A stretch of DNA of 51,357 nucleotides from JBPEXY01 sp052031065 (GTDB lineage: Bacteria; Pseudomonadota; Gammaproteobacteria; Immundisolibacterales; Immundisolibacteraceae), in contig JBPEXY010000213.1 in assembly GCA_052031065.1 (NCBI GenBank), positions 1 to 51,357 on the forward strand, written 5' to 3'. This document shows, piece by piece, positions 42,569 through 49,728 of the stretch (the first letter of the stretch is position 1; each line of letters starts with the position of its first letter). Both the position numbers and the translations under genes were made by a program. The notes under the pieces are model-generated. The model did no database searches. It saw nothing but the letters and a program-made list of their open reading frames with translations, and had not been told where the DNA came from.

Positions 42569-44143
42569 ATGTTGTTACCCAGAGATTATGTCCGGTCCTG
42601 TGCACTGGGGTTTGGTGACAAGACCGCATTTGTCGACGGCGATATCCGCCGCAGTTTCGCTGACCTTGATCGGCGCTCGGATCGACTGGCAGCTGCACTG
42701 CAGGATTTGGGGATAAAAAAGGGCGATGTCGTCGCCATTCTCGCCCATGATCTGGTCGAGGTGATCGAACATTTTTACGCCTGCATGAAAATCGGTGCGG
42801 TGCGGGTTGGCATCAACTGGCGTTACGCACCGCGAGAGATGGTGCATCTGGTCAACGACTGCCAGCCGAAAGTGATTGTGATACAGGATAACTGCATTCC
42901 CCTGCTCGGCGATCAGTTTGACGCCTTCGCCGGTGACCGAACCCTGATCGGTTTGCGCGGCGACCACGGCCTGGAGCTGGATTTCGAAACCCTGGCAACC
43001 AGCGACGGCGCGGCCCCGGTACTGCCTGAGCTTTCAGAAGATGACCGTATAGCGATCAGCTACACCTCCGGAACCACCGGACTGCCGAAAGGAGCGATCT
43101 GGACACAGGTGGGGGTACGCGAGTGTCAGGTACAGACCACCCTGCAGATTGGTCTGACACCGGAGGATGTGTTTGTCTCACCAGGGTCAACTGCTGGCGT
43201 TGGAATTGTTCTCAACAGCTTTAACCTGGTCAACGGCATGACCGTTGTACTCCCCGGTGGCGACTTCTCCGCCGAGGGCTGGCTTGAGCTGGTGGAGCGC
43301 GAGAAAGCCTCTTTTAGTTTGTTGATGCCGACGTTAATGCGACGCCTGCTTGATCTCTATAAGGCGGGCAACTACGACCTCTCCAGCCTGCGCATGATCG
43401 CCTACGGTTCTGAACCGACGCGACCGGCAGTGATTCGCGAATGGCACGAAGTGATCGGTAAAGAACTGATGCAAATATACGGCCTTACTGAAGCAACCGG
43501 AGGCTGGCTGAGCTTTCTACGCCATGACGAGCATCTGCGCGGCTTTGCTGATAAACCGGAACTGCTTACCTCCTGTGGTCGTCCCGGTTTGCATGTGGAA
43601 CTCTCCATTCGTGACGAACAGGGTAATCCCCTGCCGCCGGGAGAAGTGGGGGAACTTTGGGCTCGCGGCGATGTGATTTTGCAGGGCTACCTGAACCTCC
43701 CCGAAGAGACTGCCAACACCATTACCGAAGATGGCTGGTTACGGTGTAACGATCTCGGTAAAACCGATGAGGAAGGCTACTACTATCTGACTGATCGAAA
43801 AAAATTCATGATCATCAGTGGCGCTTTTAATGTCTTCCCGGTGGTGGTTGAGAATGTGCTCGCGGAACACCCGGCAATCCATGAGTGTGCGGTGGTCGGT
43901 GCGCCCCACCCGGAGTGGGGAGAAGCGGTGGTAGCAATTGTGAGCCTGAAACCGGGTACATCGGCCAGCACTGCAGAGCTGATTGACCATTGCCGCGACA
44001 AGGTAGGCAAATGGGAAGTGCCCAAGTACATCAAGATTATCGATGAACTACCCAAAGGTGGCACTCACAAGATCGCCAAACATGCATTACGGGAGGCGTT
44101 GCGTAAAGACCCATCCGAACTGCCGTGGGCAGACCAGCTCTGA
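42569..44143 (+). CDS. AMP-forming acyl-CoA synthetase / ligase, first paralogue
   Basis: ANL-superfamily ligase of 524 residues that would activate a carboxylic acid to its CoA thioester via an acyl-AMP. The P-loop is SYTSGTTGLPKGA; the A5-type motif is IYGLTEATGGW; A7-A8 read NDLGKTDEEGYYYLTDRKKF followed by MIISGAFNVFPVVVENVLAEHP. The terminal catalytic lysine is in KGGTHKIAK, where the usual glycine before Lys is His. Closely similar to the next gene throughout, a tandem duplicate. Context beside a ring oxygenase suggests an aromatic or alicyclic acid substrate, but a fatty acid is not excluded. Confidence 0.9.
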   Translation: MLLPRDYVRSCALGFGDKTAFVDGDIRRSFADLDRRSDRLAAALQDLGIKKGDVVAILAHDLVEVIEHFYACMKIGAVRVGINWRYAPREMVHLVNDCQPKVIVIQDNCIPLLGDQFDAFAGDRTLIGLRGDHGLELDFETLATSDGAAPVLPELSEDDRIAISYTSGTTGLPKGAIWTQVGVRECQVQTTLQIGLTPEDVFVSPGSTAGVGIVLNSFNLVNGMTVVLPGGDFSAEGWLELVEREKASFSLLMPTLMRRLLDLYKAGNYDLSSLRMIAYGSEPTRPAVIREWHEVIGKELMQIYGLTEATGGWLSFLRHDEHLRGFADKPELLTSCGRPGLHVELSIRDEQGNPLPPGEVGELWARGDVILQGYLNLPEETANTITEDGWLRCNDLGKTDEEGYYYLTDRKKFMIISGAFNVFPVVVENVLAEHPAIHECAVVGAPHPEWGEAVVAIVSLKPGTSASTAELIDHCRDKVGKWEVPKYIKIIDELPKGGTHKIAKHALREALRKDPSELPWADQL

Positions 44144-44196
44144 CCCGTTGCTCTCTGGATAGCCCGTTGCTGTGGATAGCCAGCTACTGTGGATAG
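44144..44196 (+). repeat. three tandem 17-19-base repeats between the two ligases
   Basis: CCCGTTGCTCTCTGGATAG (44144-44162), CCCGTTGCTGTGGATAG (44163-44179) and CCAGCTACTGTGGATAG (44180-44196), the first beginning one base after the first ligase's TGA. Each unit ends in (G)TGGATAG. They fill nearly the whole gap before the next gene and contain no obvious ribosome site. They may be a slippage product or a protein-binding array. Confidence 0.8.
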
Positions 44197-44218
44197 ACCG
44201 AATAGTGAATCGCAACCA

Positions 44219-45829
44219 ATGAGTCCGAAATCCAACCCGCCCAGAAGTGGTTTACCCAAAAACATGCTGCCCAGAGACCTGCTACGTCGGTGTGCGATCA
44301 GTCATGGCGATCGGGTTGCCCTGATTGAGAACGAGCGCCGGGTTACCTGGAAACAGGTCAACCAGCGCACGGATGCACTGGCTGCGGCATTGCAGGCTCA
44401 CGGGATCGGTAAGGGTGACGTCGTTGCGATGCTGGCGAGAGACCATATCGAAGTGGTCGAACTCTGGTTCGCATGCCTCAAGATTGGCGCTGTCAGGGTG
44501 GGTATCAACTGGCGTTATGCGCCACGGGAAATGCTCCATCTGGTTAGTGATAGCGGCGCGAAGATGGTCTTTGTGCAGGCAGATTGCCTACCGCTGCTGG
44601 GAGAGGGACTAGAGCCGATCAAACAGGCTGGTGTGTTACTGGCTGGGTTTGGTAATGGCCACGGTCTGCCGCTCGATTTCGAGGCGATGGTCGCAACATC
44701 AAAACAGCCAGAACTACCGGATCTAGAGGAGGATGACCTCAGCGCGATCAGCTATACCACCGGTACCACCGGGTTACCCAAAGGCGCCCTGTGGACCCAG
44801 CGAGGAGTGCGCGATGCCCTGGTGCATAGCGCGCTGGAGCTGGGCCTGAAACATGAAGATGTTTATTACAGTCCCTTTCCAATGGCCGGTGTACCGATTC
44901 TCTGTGCCTCCTTTGGCATGGTCAACGGCCTGACCACGGTGATTCCTGGCGGTAGTTTCGACGCCGGGGAAGCGCTGAACCAGATGTCCGAATCCGCGGC
45001 GACCGTAGCGATATTCGTGCCGACGATGATGCAGCGGATCATCGAACTGTATCAGCAGGGGGGTTATTCACTGTCACTGCGACTACTCACCTACGGTTCG
45101 TCGCCAGCGACTCCGACGTTGATCCGTGACGCGATCAAAACCTTCGGCTGTGAAGTGATCCAGCTCTATGGTCTCACCGAATCAACTGCGGGATGGCTCG
45201 CTTTTTTACGCCATGCCGAGCATCTGCGCGGACTGGACTCACCGGAAATGCTGACCTCCTGTGGCAAGCCCGCTCTGCATGTGGATATTGAGATCCACTC
45301 CCCAGAGGGTGAAAAGCTGCCCGCCGGGGAAATCGGTGAAATCGTGGTACGCAGCACAACCAATATTCCCGGCTATCTCAACCTGCCGGAAGAAAATGCT
45401 GAGCTTTATGACGGCGACTGGATGCGAACCAATGACCTCGGCAGGCTTGATGAAGAGGGCTATCTCTACCTGACCGACCGGCGCAAGTTTATGATTATTT
45501 CCGGTGGTTACAACGTCTATCCGGTGGTCGTAGAAAACGTATTGGCTGAGCATCCGGCAGTGAGAGAAGTCGCAGTGGTAGGTCTGCCCCACCCACAATG
45601 GGGTGAAGCAGTGGTGGCAGTGGTTGCACTCAGCTCTGATCAACAGCAACCCCAGCAGCCAACAGCAGATGACCTGGTCAGGTTTTGTCGAGACAAACTG
45701 GGCAAGTGGGAACTGCCCAAGCATGTGATCTTTGTCGATGAACTGACCAAAGGTGCAACCGGCAAGATCGCTAAATTCACAATCAGGGAAAACCTCAGAC
45801 AGCAACCGGAGTTATTCCCGTGGCATTAA
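44219..45829 (+). CDS. AMP-forming acyl-CoA synthetase / ligase, second paralogue
   Basis: Second ANL ligase, about 536 residues, strongly similar to its neighbour (for example the shared KIGAVRVGINWRYAPREM). The P-loop is SYTTGTTGLPKGA, then LYGLTESTAGW, DLGRLDEEGYLYLTDRRKF and MIISGGYNVYPVVVENVLAE; the catalytic lysine motif is the canonical GATGKIAK. The start is uncertain: ATG 44219 is used; GTG 44189 lies within the tandem repeats, and ATG 44264 (MLPRDLLRRC) aligns best with the start of the first paralogue. The 3' end overlaps the convergent acyltransferase gene by 18 bases. Confidence 0.88.
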   Translation: MSPKSNPPRSGLPKNMLPRDLLRRCAISHGDRVALIENERRVTWKQVNQRTDALAAALQAHGIGKGDVVAMLARDHIEVVELWFACLKIGAVRVGINWRYAPREMLHLVSDSGAKMVFVQADCLPLLGEGLEPIKQAGVLLAGFGNGHGLPLDFEAMVATSKQPELPDLEEDDLSAISYTTGTTGLPKGALWTQRGVRDALVHSALELGLKHEDVYYSPFPMAGVPILCASFGMVNGLTTVIPGGSFDAGEALNQMSESAATVAIFVPTMMQRIIELYQQGGYSLSLRLLTYGSSPATPTLIRDAIKTFGCEVIQLYGLTESTAGWLAFLRHAEHLRGLDSPEMLTSCGKPALHVDIEIHSPEGEKLPAGEIGEIVVRSTTNIPGYLNLPEENAELYDGDWMRTNDLGRLDEEGYLYLTDRRKFMIISGGYNVYPVVVENVLAEHPAVREVAVVGLPHPQWGEAVVAVVALSSDQQQPQQPTADDLVRFCRDKLGKWELPKHVIFVDELTKGATGKIAKFTIRENLRQQPELFPWH

Positions 45830-47773
45830 CCCCTCTTTTTCATTGGGTGAAAAACGAGCATCAGGTTCCTTTTTGAGCTTATCGACATCACCCGAGACCA
45901 TCTGCCGGATCAACCAGTGGTTTTTCAACCGCTCTCCCAGCAGTCTCGCTCCAGGCTGCGTCAAGTGACCACCATCTGGAGAAATCAGATTTCCCCCGCG
46001 ATCAATTACCGGGCAGTGGGAATCCGATTCACATAGTAAATGGGACAAATTCACAAAAGGGATGTCAACCAACTGCCTGCTCATAATGCTGTTGATCTTA
46101 ACGTGAAACTGCTCCATTTCATTTTGTATCAGAGCTCGTTCAGGAGCTGCCGTAGCGAGGATTTCATCTAAATCGATGCGGCCAAAATTCTTCCGCCCAA
46201 ATACCACCACCTCACGACCAAAATCTTCCCGCAATCGGGCAACACTCTCCCTCAGCCGCTCCACCTGCCAGGCTTGCCACGAGGAAGCTAACCAAATGAC
46301 ATCGGCATCCCGCAGTAGTTGCAATAACAGCGGATGATCATACGAGTTGCCCGCGCTATTCTCTCGCTGACAGAATCTGACATCCTGAGGACTCCAGTAT
46401 TTTTCTCTTTCTGGCTCTGCATAAAGATTGCCGCATCGTGCTGAGATACGGTGAGTCGACAACGCAAAATAGCTATCCATGCCTCCTTCATAGATAGCAT
46501 TAACCAGGTCCTGGGCAAAACTGTCGCCGACCAGAACAACCTTCAACCGTTTTTCAGAAGGCACGAAACCAACGTCAACCAGACTGTTGAAGCGCACACC
46601 AATATAATCCCCACTTTCTGCGTGCTGGCGAATGATGCTTCGGTCATTTTCGGGATATCTAATCAGCAGACCATCCAGACCAATCCACCCTGCTGTGACC
46701 AAACTTACCAGGGCAAAACCACTAAAGGCAAAAACCGTTTTTCTGTTGACTTTCTGTTTATCTCTAAAAGGAGTCTCTACATACTTCCAGCTCAGATAGG
46801 CAAGGAAAAAAGTCAGTAGACTAAACAGCAGCATCAGCCCCTGACCTACATCTTCTCCCCCCCGATACTGTCGCAGAAAAGAAAACAGCGGTTGATGCCA
46901 GAGATAAGCGCTGTAACTGACAAGACCAACCCCAACCATAAGTCTATTGGCTAACAGCGAATAGACGAATGTTCCTTTAACCGTGTAAGCGAGGAGTAGT
47001 AGAGTACCAACGACGGGGAGTAGCGCGTAATAACTGGGGAAAGGCGTGGTGTCATCGAAATAAACTACAGAGCAACCAATACACAGTAGCCCCATAATAC
47101 TAAGTATGTCGGCAGGACCGCGGGAAGCTCGCAAACCATCATTGTGCACCAGAAGCGCCAACAATACGCCCGCTAACAATTCCCAACCACGGGTCGGCAG
47201 AAGGAAAAAACCAGCCGTGGGAAAGTTAAAAGATGCCCAGTGAGCCAAGTTGAGACTGACCAAAGCTAACATTGCCATGGTCACAAACACAAAACGGTAG
47301 CCTTTCGCCCAGATTGCACCTAACAACAAGGGGAAAAGAATATAGTACTGCTCCTCAACCGATAAGCTCCAGGTATGCAGGAGTGGCTTTAATTCAGCCG
47401 CCTGATCAAAATACCCGCTTTGTCGCCAGAAAAAAATATTTGACGAAAAGGTACCAACACCAATCAGGCTCTCAGCGTAGTCGTGCATCGCCCGCGGTTC
47501 CAATAGTACCCAGGATAGTGGCACGCTTAGCAACGTAATTAAGGTTAGCGCCGGAATTATCCGGCGGGCTCTGCGCTCATAGAACAACAGCAGGCTGAAC
47601 TTACCGGCCTGTAGGTCGGCCATGATGATCGACGATATCAGGTAACCGCTAATCACGAAAAAAATATCGACCCCGACAAACCCTCCCTCGAATCCACTAA
47701 TTCCTGCGTGAAATAAAATAACCGGAAGGACCGCGACCGCGCGCAAGCCATCAATTTCAGCTCTGTATTGCAT
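45812..47773 (-). CDS. acyltransferase-3 / SGNH polysaccharide O-acyltransferase
   Basis: A 653-residue integral membrane O-acyltransferase of the OafA/YrhL type. The N-terminal AT3 domain (about 1-360, ten or so membrane segments) starts YRAEIDGLRAVAVLPVILFH with conserved His22, and has GVDIFFVISGYLI and LHTWSLSVEEQYY. The C-terminal periplasmic SGNH domain has VVLVGDSFAQDL (Ser near 416) and the closing Asp-His pair in SPDGGHLTQPGA (near 598-601). Relatives acetylate lipopolysaccharide, peptidoglycan or exopolysaccharide. Its upstream partners on the same strand are two beta-helix proteins. It overlaps the convergent ligase by 18 bases. Confidence 0.93.
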   Translation of the reverse strand: MQYRAEIDGLRAVAVLPVILFHAGISGFEGGFVGVDIFFVISGYLISSIIMADLQAGKFSLLLFYERRARRIIPALTLITLLSVPLSWVLLEPRAMHDYAESLIGVGTFSSNIFFWRQSGYFDQAAELKPLLHTWSLSVEEQYYILFPLLLGAIWAKGYRFVFVTMAMLALVSLNLAHWASFNFPTAGFFLLPTRGWELLAGVLLALLVHNDGLRASRGPADILSIMGLLCIGCSVVYFDDTTPFPSYYALLPVVGTLLLLAYTVKGTFVYSLLANRLMVGVGLVSYSAYLWHQPLFSFLRQYRGGEDVGQGLMLLFSLLTFFLAYLSWKYVETPFRDKQKVNRKTVFAFSGFALVSLVTAGWIGLDGLLIRYPENDRSIIRQHAESGDYIGVRFNSLVDVGFVPSEKRLKVVLVGDSFAQDLVNAIYEGGMDSYFALSTHRISARCGNLYAEPEREKYWSPQDVRFCQRENSAGNSYDHPLLLQLLRDADVIWLASSWQAWQVERLRESVARLREDFGREVVVFGRKNFGRIDLDEILATAAPERALIQNEMEQFHVKINSIMSRQLVDIPFVNLSHLLCESDSHCPVIDRGGNLISPDGGHLTQPGARLLGERLKNHWLIRQMVSGDVDKLKKEPDARFSPNEKEGLMPRE

Positions 47774-47852
47774 GATCTAAGGGGCTAACTCTTTTGGAAA
47801 TTTACACAGCTAAAGGTCCCAGATCATGGTTATTCAGGGAACCAGAATAACC
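47771..47852 (-). repeat. inverted repeats around the acyltransferase start
   Basis: Two dyads lie in the 86-base gap between the beta-helix gene and the acyltransferase gene. GGTTATTC-AGGGAACCA-GAATAACC (47828-47852) is a perfect 8-bp hairpin. CATGATCT (47771-47778) and AGATCATG (47821-47828) are a perfect 8-bp pair, the first containing the acyltransferase ATG on the minus strand. The second pair could sequester the start codon. Confidence 0.6.
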
Positions 47853-47859
47853 CGCTGGA

Positions 47860-49719
47860 TTAATGAGGTATCGATACCGGCTTAACGTATCGGAGCACTC
47901 CTGCGTGGTGCGCACCAATGGTTACTTTATTATCTTCGGGCAATCCCTGCCGGCGGCCCTGGTTGATCAAGTCCTTGTGGTGTGGTGCAAACAGTTCAGG
48001 ATGGTTCCAATCAATATCAACTTCCCCTTGCGGCCCCAAACTCACACCTTTGATGATCTCCGGATAGGGCAAAATAGCTTCTATGGAGTGCCTGTCAGGG
48101 AAATCGAACGCTAACCCAAAGGTTTCCGCAGTCAGGTAAGTCCAGTCATTAAACCCCGACCGCCAATAAATCTTTCTACCGATACTGCCACTTTTGGGAC
48201 TAAAAGCATTGAGTTCAAAATAAGTCGGCAGATGATAGAAATTGAAATCGACGAGATCGAACTCCGCATGCCATAGCGTATTGTCGCTGCAATAAAACTG
48301 GTCGTCGACAGCGCCAATAAAGGGCGGTGTCGAAACAAAAGGGGGTGACGAAAGCGCCGGGTCGGGACTCTGCTGACAGCTGCGGGAGGGTCTTGGACGC
48401 TGAGGCGTACCCAGGTTTAGGGTGTCTCCCTGAGCAATTGCCTGTCCGGCCGTACGGGTCACATAACGGGACCTGATCCCCGTGCCACCGGGGAGCAGAG
48501 AAAAAATATTATTAAAAGCCCTCACCCCCCGGACCGCATCAATATCAATCCCGTTTTGGGTAATCACGGTATTGTTAGAAAACTGAAGATCCCGGCTCTG
48601 AGCGGATGCGCCACGCAGGTCCGTTTTCAATGCCCACTGCTGACGGCCCTCTTTCCCACCATCCGGTGCGGGCAGAAAAACATTGTGCGTGATGACGATA
48701 TTCCGGTGAGCTGGGTTGCCATTCACCCGGCCATTTTTTGCCATGGCTCTACCCATCCCTCCCGAAGGTGACAAACGAATACCCAGCTCTGATGTCATTA
48801 TGGTATTGCCTATAATGCTGAGTCCGGTTTCATTCTCCACGTTGAAGGGCATCGGAATCTTGTCGGGATGGTAATTCGCATCCCCTGTAAGCGGCTGATT
48901 TGACCAGCTCTTAAAAAAAATTCCGGTATGTGCGCCTTCGATCAGGTTCTCTCGCAATACGGTGCGCAACATACCAAAACTGTGAATACCGGCGCTGTTC
49001 TGATTGTTGAGGTTCTCATCTCCATTTTTGTCCACCAGACCGATATCAGACAAATAGTTACGCTCCGCTAGGCAGTCAAAGCATTGATTCAGCTGAAGCG
49101 CCCCAACATTAGTGTCAAATCCAGGTCGGCGTGCATCTCTTCTCACCGAATGAATAAAATTATTGGTAATCAGCAAATGGGCTGGAGGGTCAAACACCCC
49201 CTGAAAATCGGCCTTTGGCCGCACCACCGCCTGGGTTAACACTCCAGCATTGACATTGGTAATTTCAAAACCATCAATGATGATATGGTCGTGACCAAAA
49301 ACATAAAACCCGACCACCAGCCGCGCATTACCACCACCGGTGAAGGAATAGTCAAATTCCTGGTCGATCACCACCGGTTTTTCAATAGCGCGAAAGACAA
49401 TCGGCTGATCAGCCGTACCACTTGCCCTGACCTTTACGCCCTTGATATGTTGAAACGGCCTGGTTTTCCTGCTCTCCCGGTAACGACCCGCTAACACGCA
49501 AACGGTATCCCCCGGCTTAAGCGCCGCATCGGCAGCCCGCTGAATTGAACGAAAAGGGTGTCCCCGTGACCCAGCGTGACCATCGTCACCCTGAGATGAC
49601 GATACGTAATAGGTGCATTCCTGCGCCGCCATTGCAGCGGCGGACCCAAAAAGCCCCATCAGCAGCAACGCCCAATGAACCCTGTAAATACCCACCTGAA
49701 AAGTAGCCAGACCACTCAC
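47860..49719 (-). CDS. exported right-handed parallel beta-helix protein
   Basis: A ~619-residue secreted protein. A signal peptide ends near AAAMAAQ (residue ~33). A DUF1565-like start YYVSSSQGDDGHAGSRGHPF and SIQRAADAALKPGDTVCVLA follow, then a long series of beta-helix coils (GFEITNVNAGV, LLITNNFIHSVRRD, LSIIGNTIMTSELGIRLSPS, LQFSNNTVITQNGIDIDAV). Such folds include polysaccharide lyases and C5-epimerases, but I see no decisive catalytic signature. The GTG at 49719 falls in the loop of a hairpin and has no ribosome site; another GTG eight codons on is possible. No PEP-CTERM or other sorting tail is present. Confidence 0.85.
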   Translation of the reverse strand: MSGLATFQVGIYRVHWALLLMGLFGSAAAMAAQECTYYVSSSQGDDGHAGSRGHPFRSIQRAADAALKPGDTVCVLAGRYRESRKTRPFQHIKGVKVRASGTADQPIVFRAIEKPVVIDQEFDYSFTGGGNARLVVGFYVFGHDHIIIDGFEITNVNAGVLTQAVVRPKADFQGVFDPPAHLLITNNFIHSVRRDARRPGFDTNVGALQLNQCFDCLAERNYLSDIGLVDKNGDENLNNQNSAGIHSFGMLRTVLRENLIEGAHTGIFFKSWSNQPLTGDANYHPDKIPMPFNVENETGLSIIGNTIMTSELGIRLSPSGGMGRAMAKNGRVNGNPAHRNIVITHNVFLPAPDGGKEGRQQWALKTDLRGASAQSRDLQFSNNTVITQNGIDIDAVRGVRAFNNIFSLLPGGTGIRSRYVTRTAGQAIAQGDTLNLGTPQRPRPSRSCQQSPDPALSSPPFVSTPPFIGAVDDQFYCSDNTLWHAEFDLVDFNFYHLPTYFELNAFSPKSGSIGRKIYWRSGFNDWTYLTAETFGLAFDFPDRHSIEAILPYPEIIKGVSLGPQGEVDIDWNHPELFAPHHKDLINQGRRQGLPEDNKVTIGAHHAGVLRYVKPVSIPH

Positions 49720-49727
49720 TGGTCTGG
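49707..49727 (-). repeat. hairpin overlapping the start of the beta-helix gene
   Basis: CCAGACCA-CTCAC-TGGTCTGG, a perfect 8-bp stem, extendable by TAG/CTA across one bulged base. It begins one base after the stop of the upstream beta-helix gene and carries the apparent GTG start of the downstream one in its loop. Confidence 0.75.
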
Positions 49728-49728
49728 A

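Noticed and set aside
42367..42618. 83-codon plus-strand frame across the structured leader into the first ligase
   Set aside because: Considered as a leader peptide, but it starts within the terminator, has no ribosome site, and overlaps the ligase in another frame.
45239..45805. 188-codon minus-strand frame opposite the second ligase
   Set aside because: Antisense shadow; the ligase motifs on the plus strand are continuous across it.
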